From Adenanthera pavonina (lineage: Eukaryota; Streptophyta; Magnoliopsida; Fabales; Fabaceae): 64,000 bases of DNA. A program made the position numbers and the translations under genes. Positions 34,492 through 45,540 of the stretch are shown piece by piece (the first letter of the stretch is position 1; each line of letters starts with the position of its first letter). The notes below the pieces were generated by a model, which saw only the letters and a program-made list of their open reading frames with translations, had not been told where the DNA came from and made no database searches. The DNA lies in NCBI GenBank assembly GCA_026686845.1, contig JAIVEN010000009.1, positions 40,325,001-40,389,000 on the forward strand, given 5' to 3'.

Positions 34492-36221
34492 ATGACAAGG
34501 GTGAAAAATCCAAAAGTTGGCAAAGGATAGTTCAAACCAGAAAGAGCTGTTAAGTCTCAATTTTCCTCAAAGGAAGCTGAGACTCAGAAGAGGAAAGATG
34601 AATCTAGCAAGGGTACTCCATCCAAAAAGTAGAAAACTACTCCCAAAGCAGGTTCAAAGAAACATGTACATGCTCCCTTGAAGAAACCTATACATGTTGC
34701 CCCTATTCCTTCTGCTTCCTCCTCCTTTGCCAGTACTGAGTCAGGGGAATATAAGTTAACCACGAAGCCATTATGGAGCAATATCATATCCTGAATGAGT
34801 ATACTACCAAGTTCATCAGCAAGAAGGTAATTAACCCTCACTATACAAATATAGAAGAATTTCTTATTTCCCACAATTTTAATGCTGGGCTATGGATGAT
34901 AAGATATAAAAACTTGTTGGAAATTAAGGATAGATATGATGATAAGGTTGTCAAAACATGGTGTGCTGTTCTGATGTACAACAGCAAACCGAAGAAATAT
35001 GAGGTAAATCTGAGGTCCAGAACTATCTGGCTAGCTGATGAGACCTTCAATGAAGTACTAGAAATCCCTGGGCAAGATGGCTTGAAGATTGACATTACCA
35101 GCTCAAGGTACATGGATAAGGATGAAACTGTAGATGAGGAAGGTGGTGCTTTCTTGAATTACAAAGAGAGTACAGTGCTGAATATCCTGTGCAGAAGGTG
35201 TGAGAATAGGCCTCCCCTGAGTTTGCTAAAGCCCTCTAATCTGAATGCTCAAGTTAGGATCCTACACTACATAGTGTCTAGGATCATATTTAACAAAGAA
35301 GGAAGTTTGAACTTGATCACAAAGGCTGAAACACTTGTGATGACTGCATTCATAAGTGGCAAGCTGATTAATATGGGCCATATCATCCTTCAACGCATGA
35401 TCAAAGTAAGAGATCAGAGGAGAGATTTTTACTTTGCCCTTTGCTTCCATCATCTCCAGACTACTTCAGTATGCAAGAATTCAACATCTGGAGAAAGAGG
35501 AAGGCGAACCTAACAAAGTATTCAAAGAGGAAGAACTGCAAAGGATGGGAATTGAGAGAAAACATGATAGGTGGATTGAAAAAGGAGCTGGGAAGTTAGA
35601 AGACATGCTCTTTCAGGAAGGTGGCTCTCAACAGCTAACAGGAACCTCTGAGGCCGCTCTACCCTCATAGCCCTTACCAAAGCCTTCTCAGCCAGTTTCT
35701 CCTCCACCAAAGCCCACTCAGACACCTGTGCCATCCATTCCTTCCACCTTGGCAAAGCCAACCAAGATCACTGAGTTATATGATAGCCTGTCTGCACTCA
35801 TGCTGAGTATCAAAGACGAGCAAAATGTCAAATTTGCTCATCTACAAGATCAGATATTCTAGTTGGCCAAGAACATGAAAGTGGTTGCTGATGCATATAA
35901 GGACATCAGAAATACCATTCCTTACACATCAGCTCCACCTCAGCTAAGACCCTCTGAGCCTACTCCTAAACCTCCAAGTCCATTTAAGCTAGCCTCTTCT
36001 GAACCTGATGATGATGAACATGCTGCTGCAGAGGCTGCTGGAACTTTGGCCACTCTACAAGCCTCTAGCAATGAGGCAAGTCCTAGTCCACCCTTGGACT
36101 ATGGTATAGAGGAAGAAGCTCCTCAGGAAGCAGGCTCCCATGAGCCTATTGTTGAAGATGTTCAAGAGTCAATTTTGTCAACTCAAGAATCTCAGCAAAT
36201 TGAGAAGCTTGTAGCAGCCAT
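34492..36221 (+). pseudogene. Sirevirus envelope-like ORF, copy 2, part 1
   Basis: This is the third ORF of the element, placed after pol as in Sireviruses with an 'envelope-like' gene. The start MTRVKNPKVGKG is at 34492. A Lys/Pro-rich N-terminus with TAG stops (34528, 34630) leads to the core at about 34750-35440: EYTTKFISKKV, NAGLWMIRYKNLLE, TIWLADETFNEVLEIPGQDG, ENRPPLSLLKP, RILHYIVSRIIFNKEGSLNLI. This layout resembles the 'putative plant transposon protein' domain. A one-base loss near 34783 and a one-base gain near 35440 shift the frame out and back. A Pro/Ser-rich C-terminal region follows, with another shared TAG at 35860. No signal peptide or membrane span is evident. The role is unknown, and an envelope function is not demonstrated. 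Confidence 0.75.
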
Positions 36222-38773
36222 TGTAACATCCTAAAATTTTTATAGAAATTTGAGGCTCAATATTTTGAAATTTATAAAGAATTTGTAAAAATGGATGTAC
36301 ATCATTTGGCATAAAATAGGATAAAGAGGTCAATTATCTCAGTTGAAAGGAAAAATGAAAAATGACAATTTTGCCCCTAAAAAAAAAAGAGAAAAGAAAA
36401 AGGAAAAAGGGAAAAAGGAAAAAAAAATAATATAAAAAAAATTTCAAGTCGGTGGATGCAGGAGGATGTTGCGGGAGAATTTATGAATTTTGGGGTAAAT
36501 TACACCTAATGACCCGAAAGTTTTAAAAATTATAAATTAGTCCCGGGTCAAGGACATTTTTGTAAATATGAAAATTATAGTCAAAGTGAAGCTCTCAATG
36601 AGTTAGACCCAATGAAATATAGTATGGAATTTACTAAGGTCAAAATCATATTTATTGGGTGATTAGGATTTAATATTAATATTTTACCCGATAAAAGTCA
36701 GTTTAGACTGCAGGAAAAGGCAGTATTGATCCAAGGACAATGATTGGACTTTGTTAAAATATATTTTAGGTCTAGATAATGGTTTTGGACTAAAAGTAAT
36801 GGTTGGATAATTCTTTACCAATATAATGATAATTTTGGCAAAAATACCCAATTGGTACGGGTAAATTTAATCGGTAAAGGATATTTTAGTCCATAAATAT
36901 TATTTAACCAATTTTTGGCCAGAAGGAGGATGAAACACGTATGATTTCTGAATGGGACATGAAGGGAATTGTTGGAAAAGCTTTTTAAAAGAAAAGTAAA
37001 TGAAAATAGAAATAAAAGTAAATTAAGTTATTATATTATATAATTATCATCTTAAACCATCATTTCATCTTCCTCACGAAAACAAGACGTTGGTTCAGTG
37101 GAGAAGAAAGCCAGGAAAGCGTGAGAGAGAGAGAGCAAAGGGGAAAAGAGAATATTACAAGATTTGTCCCAAAACTTCAAGGTATTATCTTACAACCCTT
37201 TCCTTGTGTCTCCTAGCAATTTTTAGGTATTTTAATGGTTATTTTCCCTCTATTTTCTTGCTGAAAGTTTCTACCTAGAGAGAGAGTAGAGATAGAAAAT
37301 GAAGGTATGGAAAAACTAAGCCATGAAAAGGGTTATATAAGCCATAAGGTGCAAGAATATGTCATTGGATCACAAATTAATCGGTTAGTTATTTTTCTAT
37401 AATTTATGATAATTTTCTGCCCAATTAGGGTTCATTATAGGAAGGGAATTTCAAGTTTTTGACCTCAAAAATGGATTCCTTGGGTCCAAAATAGGTTAGA
37501 ACAAGTATGTTGTACAAGGAATGCATGATGGATAACAAAGTGCAAATTTTAGTTCAAGTGAGCACTTTGTGAATGAAATTGGATAACTAGTGGTTAATGG
37601 CATTATTTGATTATGCTATAGGATCCAAAGGAGTGTTAGAAGATCAAGGAAAAGGTTTGCAAAGTTTGGAGAATAGTGGAAAGCCCAAAGGTAGTTAACT
37701 CACCTATCTATGCTTATGTATTATCATTGATGTTGCTTGGTTTGAATGATGTGTTTACTGTTTGGAATGTTGTCTTGTGATGATTTGGCATTGTTGGTTG
37801 GATTGTTTGAAGGGTAATGTGACCCTGGATATGTCTAAATACAAGGGGAAGTGCTGCCCAAATTTTTATAAAATGGTTATGCCAAAATGATTTGATTGCA
37901 TGCTTAATGTGTTTTGAGATGAATACTTGCAATATATATGATGATATGTGTGCATGATGGTAGTTACTACTGAGATTCTTTGAATCTCACCCCTCTCCAA
38001 ATGTCTAACCAATTTTAGGTTCAAGTTATGGCAAGATTACCCAAGAAAGGAAAGGCAAGGAGAAGCAAAGTAATATTCAAGCTAATGATACTTAGGTTGA
38101 TACTATTATATGAGAGGTTATGTAAAACCTTATGGGATATGATCATGCTATGCTTCCATGTTAATATTTTCCTCTAAGTTCTTATGGAGTATCATGTAAG
38201 ATAAAGGCAAGTCATGACTATTTATGTATATATGAGTGTGTATTTTGGAATGTTGGGAGAATGCAAGAGACCTTTCTGAACATGATTGACAATTCAAAGT
38301 ACTGTACATACATCGATATGTTCAATGTATTAGTGTTTCATATGTATGAAAACTATACATGTTTAGCTTTTCATAGACACAAAGATCACTTAATTTGGAG
38401 TTATGTATGATTTATGGTGATTTTTCAAAGTTATGGTCAGAATCAGAAATTTTCAAAAATGACCATTGCTACAGTACATATAATACGAACTTACTGTATA
38501 AGTTGGCCAAGTAACTTCCCTGTTAAACATTTTTCCCATGTATAGAATCTTTTAAGCTATATTTAGAGACTTGAACCATATCAATATGATTTTTCTTGAT
38601 TTAGTTATGAATTTTCAAAGTTCACCGAGTAAAAAGAAGTTAACCAAGGGAATGGTACCCGAAATGAAATAAATTGGTTTAAGTTGTTTTATGTAATCAA
38701 GTCTCTAATCAAGTAATAATAGACTTAAATATAATTAATACATGGGAAATGAGTGTAAGTATGAGGTGTTACA
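36222..38773 (+). mobile_element. Solo family-A LTR (A6), perfect TSD
   Basis: This 2552-bp LTR begins TGTAACATCCTAAAATT and ends GGTGTTACA. Perfect TSD gccat at 36217-36221 and 38774-38778. It lies inside the envelope-like ORF of Sirevirus copy 2, so it is among the youngest events here. It carries the TGAGATTCTTTGAATCTCA palindrome at about 37970-37988 and A-rich tracts at 36380-36440. Confidence 0.95.
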
Positions 38774-39118
38774 GCCATCACCTCTGCTCCCATTATTCAA
38801 GCTACTCTGAATAAGGAGAGAAGCCTTGTGCCATATAGGGATATTGAAGCTATTGCACATGGTGCCATTGTGCAAGCTCAAAAACTAAGGCTTAATGAGA
38901 TGTTTCCTTTGCCTGATCCTCAACCCTCATCTCATCAATATGGCATGACCATAGCACATAGGGCAAGGTTTAACAACCTTATGAAGGCAGCTCAACAAAT
39001 CATTGAAGATGCTGAGGATGCCAAAAAGGGGGAGCAGACATCTGAGCAAACTGGGAAGAATGCTACAGGTTCTTCTGGCAAGACCAACAGTAAGAAATCC
39101 AAGCCCAAGAAGAAGTGA
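38774..39118 (+). pseudogene. Sirevirus envelope-like ORF, copy 2, part 2 (C-terminus)
   Basis: It continues the ORF in frame after removal of A6 and one TSD: ITSAPIIQATLN, YRDIEAIAHGAIVQAQK, HRARFNNLMKAAQQIIEDAED and a Lys/Ser-rich end KKSKPKKK before TGA at 39116-39118. The helical segments look coiled-coil-like. The basic tail is notable but of unknown use. Confidence 0.75.
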
Positions 39119-39384
39119 ATAGATCTTAGGGTTGCATGATCTTGCTTGTACTGCTTATTTATGTTTACTGTATCTTTTGTAATGAATGACATCTTGCTTT
39201 GAAATTTTGTGTTTGCAATGCCATATCTCTGTACTAAACTATTGAATGAATTAATATAATGAGATTTCCTATCTTCCTTATGACCTGTTGTACTTCTCTT
39301 TGAACTTTAATGCATATGTTGAGGGGGAGCTCTTAGAAGCAAACCTAAGTACTAATCCAGTTTGCAAGTTGTTTTGTCATCATC
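39119..39384 (+). other. 3' untranslated part of Sirevirus copy 2
   Basis: Short non-coding stretch between the envelope-like ORF stop and the polypurine tract. Nothing else is seen in it. Confidence 0.6.
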
Positions 39385-39398
39385 AAAAAGGGGGAGAA
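39385..39398 (+). promoter_or_regulatory. Polypurine tract of Sirevirus copy 2
   Basis: AAAAAGGGGGAGAA ends directly at the first base of the 3' LTR, the position and composition expected for the plus-strand primer. Confidence 0.92.
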
Positions 39399-40973
39399 TG
39401 TTGAACCAATTGTTTTCATAATTCCAAACAACCGGACCCTGGAAGGAAGATATCAAAAGAGTACAAGAGATCTCAAGTGACGAAATCCAAGAAGAAATGA
39501 GTACAAGATTAGTTTGTAGGATTTGTCACAATATTCACAGAAGTAAAAGGCTTTGATCTTTTATCCAATGTTTTTAAAATGTGTTTTTTAACAATCCTAT
39601 GTTAACTTACGATATATTTGAAAAATACTCACTAACAGATGAATTTTGAACTGTTAAACTTCATATGTTTCCTTGAAAATTCAAACTTTGATAGTTGAAA
39701 TTTGAACTTACAAAGATATTGCTTCTAACAGATGAATTTATGCCTGTTGAAATTCAAATTTTGAGTCAAGCATAATTTGTGAAAAATGAAAATTTTTTCT
39801 AAAAGTATGTCAAAGTTCATCTAAAATTAGAGTGTAAAAAGAGTTCTAAGTCAGTCCCTCTGACAAATGAACTTTACTTTTGAAAATTCAAACTTTGTAA
39901 TGAAAATGTGTAAGTCTGATCAGATGTCCTATTGGCAGATGAACTTTGGTTTTTGAAAATTTGAACTTTGGAATGAAAGCGTATAAGTCTGATAAGAGGT
40001 CTCTCTGACAGATGAACTTTGAAGGCTCAAAATTTGAATTTCGAAAAGAAGAGCTTTTGTGCCATATTAAGTTCCTCACTAATAGATGAATTTTGGACCC
40101 CAAATTCGAACTTTGAGTGCACTATAGCAATATGAACAAGTGTTCACACTTATCAGAAGCGCTTTAAATTTAAAAATTCGTATGTTCTAACATGAGAGAT
40201 ATTTATCAAGATGAAAATTTGAATTTCACCTTTGAACAGACAAACTTTGAAGTTCAATGTTAAAGTCTTTAACTTATGGTCTTTATGAAATTTGTCCGTT
40301 GACACCCCAAAACTCAAACTTTGGATGTCAAACGCATTAAATGCGGTTGGTGAACAGCTAGTTTTGCAGAGCAACCATTGGGTAATGTCCCTAACAGCTA
40401 GATCTTGTCTCTAACGTATAGTTAAGACATACATGTTTAAATAGAACTTCATTTAAAGGTATGGGTAACGATTCCACATTGTATATACTAAAACTCTGTC
40501 AAAATCTTCAGACAAAGCCTTCTACTCTCACACACCTCATTTATTACTCTTCAACTGTTAAACATACTTTGTATTAGAGAGTTTCTCTTATTGTAAATAG
40601 TCTTATCTTCATCTGGAAGAAAAATTTTCTTGTGAAGGGACTTCACAAGGGATTTGGGAAGCACTTAGCTAAAGTGCAAAGAGTGAAACTGTAAGCTCTT
40701 GAAACAGAGCATAAAATTGTATTGTGATATTGCAAGGAGCCCAATGAATTCTTACAAGAGTGTTGAAAATCTTGAGTGGTAGCTTGAGGACTGGACGTAG
40801 GTCAAGAGGAAGAGACCGAACCAGGATAAATCTCTGTGTCCTTTTTGTTATGCCTTGCTTATTGCCTTATTACATTTTGCACTCTATTTTTCTACAACTT
40901 TTGCTTTCACTACTTATAATTTTACAGAAAAATTTTAAACTTCTTAATTCACCCCCCTTTGGGAAGCCAAACA
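39399..40973 (+). repeat. 3' LTR of Sirevirus copy 2 (complete, 1575 bp)
   Basis: It runs from TGTTGAACC to GCCAAACA. It contains repeated GACAGATGAA(C/T)TTTG boxes with AAATTTGAATTTC palindromes in its first half, and complementary-type boxes (AAATTCGTATGTT, AAATTTGTCCGTT) in the second half. A TTAATTCACCCCCC segment lies near the end. It is the reference for the other Sirevirus LTR pieces in the window. Confidence 0.93.
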
Positions 40974-41553
40974 GTCCTGCCATTGTTGCTACCTAATCAT
41001 GGTTAATATGTGGGAGGGTGAGATTTGAAGAATCTCAGTAGATAAATCCCATACATGCCATCATATCATCACATTGAGCATGAATATATCAAGAAAACAT
41101 AGTTCATCACATAGGCACATAGGAAACATATATATTTTACAAAACTTTTGGCAGAGTTTTATTTTGCAAAATGGACATCCTAGGGCTCTAAACCTCTCAT
41201 ACAACTTAGCCAAACATTATAGAAATATCACAAATCAACATTACAAACACATTCCATAGTGTCAAATATCAAAGAAACAATAATAATAATGTGATGTTAG
41301 TAAAGAGAATTATCTACCTTTATGTGTTCCAATGGTTCCCACACTTGGTATGCCACTTCTTAGGCCTCCTATCACTTCCTTGAACCTAGCCATATCATCA
41401 TTTAATATATTTAGCGACTAATTTTAAGAATTACATAATACTATGCTCATAAACCCTAAATTTTTCACTTAACTTTCCTTTGGTCTTTCTTTGTACAATA
41501 CATTTATTTTTAAGGTTTTGGACCATGGGGAATCCATTTTTGAGGTCAAAATC
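40974..41553 (-). mobile_element. Family-A LTR (A5), minus strand, part 3 (truncated)
   Basis: It resumes A5 after Sirevirus copy 2 (GCCATTGTTGCTACC, as at 24150) and follows A4 to the GAGGTCAAAAT block, then switches abruptly to gypsy integrase sequence. About 1.2 kb of A5 is missing to the right. Confidence 0.88.
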
Positions 41554-42421
41554 TGATGGGCAGATTGAATTTGTTGGGAGAGACTTAGCCCCATCTCAAT
41601 ACAAGTATTGGTTTTCATCCTCAATCTGATGGGCAAACTAAAAGAATGATTGAAACTGTGGAAGATATGTGGTGGGCTTGTGTTCTGGAGAATAAAGGCA
41701 ATTGGGATCAATACCGGCCATTGTTTGAATTTGCCTACGATAGTAGCTACCACTTGAGTTTGCAAATGGCTCCTTATGAAGCATTGTATAGCAAAAAATA
41801 TAGATCACCATTGTGCTGGGTTGAACTTAGTGAGCGGAGTCTCTTTAGCCCAGATGTTGTGGGTCAAACCTCTCAGCAAATAGAGATATTCATTAAAAGC
41901 TTATGACTGCCCATAGTCGGTGGAAGAGTTATACAAATAGAATGATGAGACCATTAGAGTCTGATGCTAGAGATCATGCATTTCTACAAGGCACTCTTAC
42001 TACAAGTATTGGGAGATCAATTCGAGGGAAGAAGCTCACTCCACGGTATATGGGTGCATATCAAATATTAGAGCGAATTAGGCCAGTAACGTATCAAGTG
42101 TCGTTAACACCTAATCTCGTAGGATTACATGATGTGTTCCACGTGTCTCAACCCAAGAAGTATCATTTGGATCCATCTCATATAATTGATGATGAGGAAG
42201 TTTAAGTATGAGAGGATCTGACTTTTGAGGTCATGCCGCAACAAATTCTTGATGCAAAGGTGAAATAGCTGAGGAATAAAATCATCAAATTAGTGAAAGT
42301 GCTGTGCAGTTGCCTAATATCCAATGATGGCATGTGGGAGATAAAAAAATCCATGAGAAGGAGGTATCTTAAGATTTTTACCTGAGGTAAGGATCTAAAA
42401 TTTCAAGGACAAAATTTTCAT
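41554..42421 (+). pseudogene. gypsy copy 2 integrase C-terminus and chromodomain
   Basis: This is the 3' end of a family-B pol. Integrase: FHPQSDGQTKRMIE.VEDM, NWDQYRPLFEFAYDSSYHLS, MAPYEALYSKKYRSPLCW; then, after a stop and frame change near 41905, a GKKLTPRYMGAYQILERI-type block and LHDVFHVSQPKKY (42130-42165). After two stops the C-terminus reads EDLTFEVMPQQILDAK and LRNKIIKLVKVLC, which fits the chromodomain of Tekay/Del-type chromoviruses; the usual VLW reads VLC. Upstream pol is missing. A polypurine tract and the B6 LTR follow. Confidence 0.9.
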
Positions 42422-42434
42422 AAAGAAGAGAAAA
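42422..42434 (+). promoter_or_regulatory. Polypurine tract of gypsy copy 2
   Basis: The purine run AAAGAAGAGAAAA immediately precedes the LTR start TGTAACAACCC. Confidence 0.85.
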
Positions 42435-45053
42435 TGTAACAACCCTCATTCCATTATCCCAAACTTAGTCTCTGGCTAACAGAGTACAATTGATGATGTG
42501 TGTAGGACCAGAGGAGACGGGATGGAGGAAAAGCATGTTAAAGGCAGAAGTACTCAATGTCGTGGCTTGAATAGGGGTGCTGCAGTAAACAATAAGAAAC
42601 TTCATTAAATTTTTCAGACAAAAGGGGCTCACACCATAGCGAACTTGCCTCTCGCTGCAGCGCCAGTCCTCAAATTTTTATAAATCAAAAGTATTTTAGT
42701 TAATCGAAGCAGAGAGAAATAGAGGACTACCGAGGGAGCTACGTTAGGGTTAGAGATTTCTGACCCTTGGAGATGATTTCTAGACTCTAGAAGGCTGATA
42801 GATTGTTGGTAAGTGATTCTTACTCCTTCCTCTCCATTTGGGTTTTTAGTTTTGGATGAAATCCACCGATTAAAATTGATGAAATGGGATTAATGAAGTG
42901 TTATTTAGTGTTAATGATGCTTAGGTTGAGTTTTAAAGAGAGTATGTATAGTTTAAGCCTAACCCTAGGTTATTTTTTGTTGAGAAAATTGGGAATCCAA
43001 AATATGTGTGGTTGGTTTGAGTTTTAATGATCTTTAGGAGCTCAATGATGCGTGAAAATGGTATTGAAACCTTAGGTTAAGCATAATTGGTTGAGTTATG
43101 GATTTTGGTCAAGTTGTATATTATGTTAATTGAGATATTATGACATTGTAGTGGTTGTTTAGTTGACCAGAGGAGTACAAGTCGTGATAGGTAATCCAAG
43201 GAGCTTATGGAATCCATGTGTGTGGTATTGACAACTTAAGACAATCAGGTGTTTGTATTATGTGTATTATATGTTAGTATATATATGTGTATATATGCAT
43301 GTTTCCATTCATACCACAATATTGTTATGTGTGTGTATGGTTTTTCTACATATCATGGTATGCACACAACTAAACATTATAGTAGATGTTATAGCAGATG
43401 ATGATGATTATGATGATGTGACATTACATGAGATCATAGCATGAACATGATGATATGACATGATGATAATGTTGATGATTACATGATGATATGACATAAA
43501 CATCACCACTACATAAACATTGTGAGGAAAGGTAGATCAGGTGGTGATGTTGATATATGATATGATATGATATGATATGATGAGATATCATATGGGTGAA
43601 ATAAGGAAGGGATCCTTGCCATTAAAGTCTCTTATATGGCCAGAAGAGCATGATGGCAATGGACTGCACCTTCCCTAAAATCACCACCAATTTGCGGTGG
43701 TTAAAGGGAAGGAAAGCCACGGTCCAAGTATCAGTGTTACCTTAGGTCAGGTACAGTAGTGTAAGGTGAGCTTGGTAATGTCCCGAAATCAGTCTTTACT
43801 GACTGTTGGAAGGGAGTCACATATACGAAATATCCTGTTATGATGACAGCTCATGGTTCTAGCCGTGTGTGAGGGGGAACATGTATTCCATTACATTTTG
43901 CATTCATGGCACTAGGTGCTTTATTGTCTAAATCATTATATATGTTACTTGTGATTGTCGCTAGTTACTGAGACTTTGTCTCACACCTATTTCCCATGCA
44001 CTAACATTTTAGGTGAAGGTTATAGCATTAGTCCAGTAAAGGCAAAGGAGTCATTTTGTCTCGGATGTGGGAATATTCAAATCATGGTAGTATGTTGTAT
44101 TGTTTATGTATGCATTGTGCCAAGTAGGATAGCATGTTTGTAAGTTATATGAGGAAAATGATATTGAGATGAAGATGGTTGTTTGATAATGATAGTTATG
44201 AATATTGTATGGTAATATGGATGACTATAATGATGATGTTGATGATGATCAGTTGAGATATGTGGTATGTAAAGGTGTGTACGTGTGATAATGGTTTAGG
44301 CCTCGACTTGGGTTTTTATTGATGTAACAAGTGTCTTGTATCAGGATAGTTGTATGTGAGCCCAAAAGGGGGGTTTTTAGGCTGTGCGTATGAGTTTTGG
44401 GCATATAGCCGATTATGTGAATTTGGGATTCATGGGGGTCAAATCTCAAAGAAGTAGTTTCTTTGAGATGAAACCTCTTTAGACAAGTTAGTTGAGTTAA
44501 TTAGGGCCTGTATGAATGGCGCATAATGGTCAAATTGCCTTTGGTGGCAATTGGAAGAGATTAGTGGCAAGTTTTGGTAAACAAGTGATCAAAATGGTGT
44601 CGGGAGTCCAAATTCCCTAAACAGAGATAGATTTGAGTGAAATTGGTGTTTATGGATGATTAGGACAAGAATGACATGTACAAGTTGGAATTAGACAATC
44701 GGAGGTCAGATCATAAAGTTATGTGCATTGGAAGTTTGCCTCAAAAGTTGAAAAATTCTTATATGGTATCAGCAAAAGGGTGCTGTGGTGCCAGAAGGTT
44801 GGCAGCCGCGACACATGCTTTAGTCCAATTCTCGCCACAGCATCACTGTAGTTGCTCGGCACCAAGTGCTACTACCTTGGTGAGGCCATGGCAGTATTGT
44901 AGCATACCGAGGCTCTACCCTGTTCTGGTCCCACTTGAATTTTTCTGCTATTTTTAATGAATTGGGAGTTAAAGTTAGGGTGTACTGGTCTAGTTTTGTT
45001 AGTTTTTGAAGTAATTTGTCAAGATTGGAGGTGGGTTGGAGTAGGGTGTTACA
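42435..45053 (+). mobile_element. Family-B 3' LTR (B6), complete, 2619 bp
   Basis: It starts TGTAACAACCC after a polypurine tract and ends GTAGGGTGTTACA, so it defines the family-B LTR. It contains donor-like GTAAGT at 42809, a (TATGA)n tract near 43555-43590, the short palindrome TGAGACTTTGTCTCA near 43969-43983, and acceptor-like ATTTTAG at 44006-44012. Copia sequence starts directly after it. Confidence 0.93.
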
Positions 45054-45307
45054 AGTTGAGCAAAAAGAAGCCATGCCATTATATTACGACAGCCAAGCAG
45101 CTCTTCACATTAGTATGAATCCAATATATCATGAGCGGACCAAGCATGTAGAAATGGATTTCTACTTCATCCGTGAGAAGCTACAGTAAAAACAGATACA
45201 ACCACGCAAAGTGTGGACTCAGGATAAGCCATTAGGAAAGGAAAGGCTATTCATGTGGATGAGCAAGTAGGCTGTTGTAAATTTGCATATCCTAACTTGA
45301 GGGGGAG
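45054..45307 (+). pseudogene. Copia host element, RNase H end and polypurine tract
   Basis: The frame reads EAMPLYYDSQAALHISMNPI and YHERTKHVEMDFYFIREKLQ, the C-terminal RNase H block of copia pol, then a degraded tail and the polypurine tract GAGGGGGAG at 45299-45307. It is in the same orientation as the RT pieces at 22960-28013 and is plausibly the same element, with about 0.65 kb of pol missing between. Confidence 0.85.
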
Positions 45308-45540
45308 TGATGAATATTAAGGAAATCTATGGAAAATCATACATGCATGTGACTTTGATTTCATGTCAAGTTACTTGCACGAGGATCATGGGATTAGGAA
45401 TATCTTATCATTATCCAGTATAATCCTATAGATATCACGTGATATTAGGATATTTGATACAGCTTAGCTTGTATATGTACACTTTGTTATAAATGGAATA
45501 TACACAATTTTGCCCACCAGTTTTAATAATAACAAGTTAC
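45308..45540 (+). repeat. Copia host element 3' LTR (right end uncertain)
   Basis: It starts TGATGAATATTAAGG (family ancestor probably TGTTGAAT) directly after the polypurine tract. It contains TATAAATGGAATATAC, a TATA-like box, near 45490. The right end lies somewhere in the CAAGTTACACTATTC region, but no second LTR copy is present to fix it. Confidence 0.65.

Larger units (their letters stand above)
31286..40973 (+). mobile_element. Sirevirus-type copia element (copy 2), internally deleted
   Basis: It has both terminal LTR ends: it starts TGTTGAATCAAG and ends GCCAAACA. The TSDs are gtctt (31281-31285) and gtcct (40974-40978), inserted in family-A LTR A5. Order: partial 5' LTR, deletion of the rest of the LTR plus PBS, gag, protease and integrase, then RT/RNase H, a roughly 1-kb spacer, an envelope-like ORF, polypurine tract and complete 3' LTR. 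A solo A LTR (36222-38773) interrupts the envelope-like ORF. The copy is defective. Confidence 0.93.

Noticed and set aside
34492..36221. Envelope-like ORF as a host gene
   Set aside because: Two copies occur at the same position after Sirevirus pol, and copy 2 lies within LTR and TSD boundaries, so it belongs to the element.
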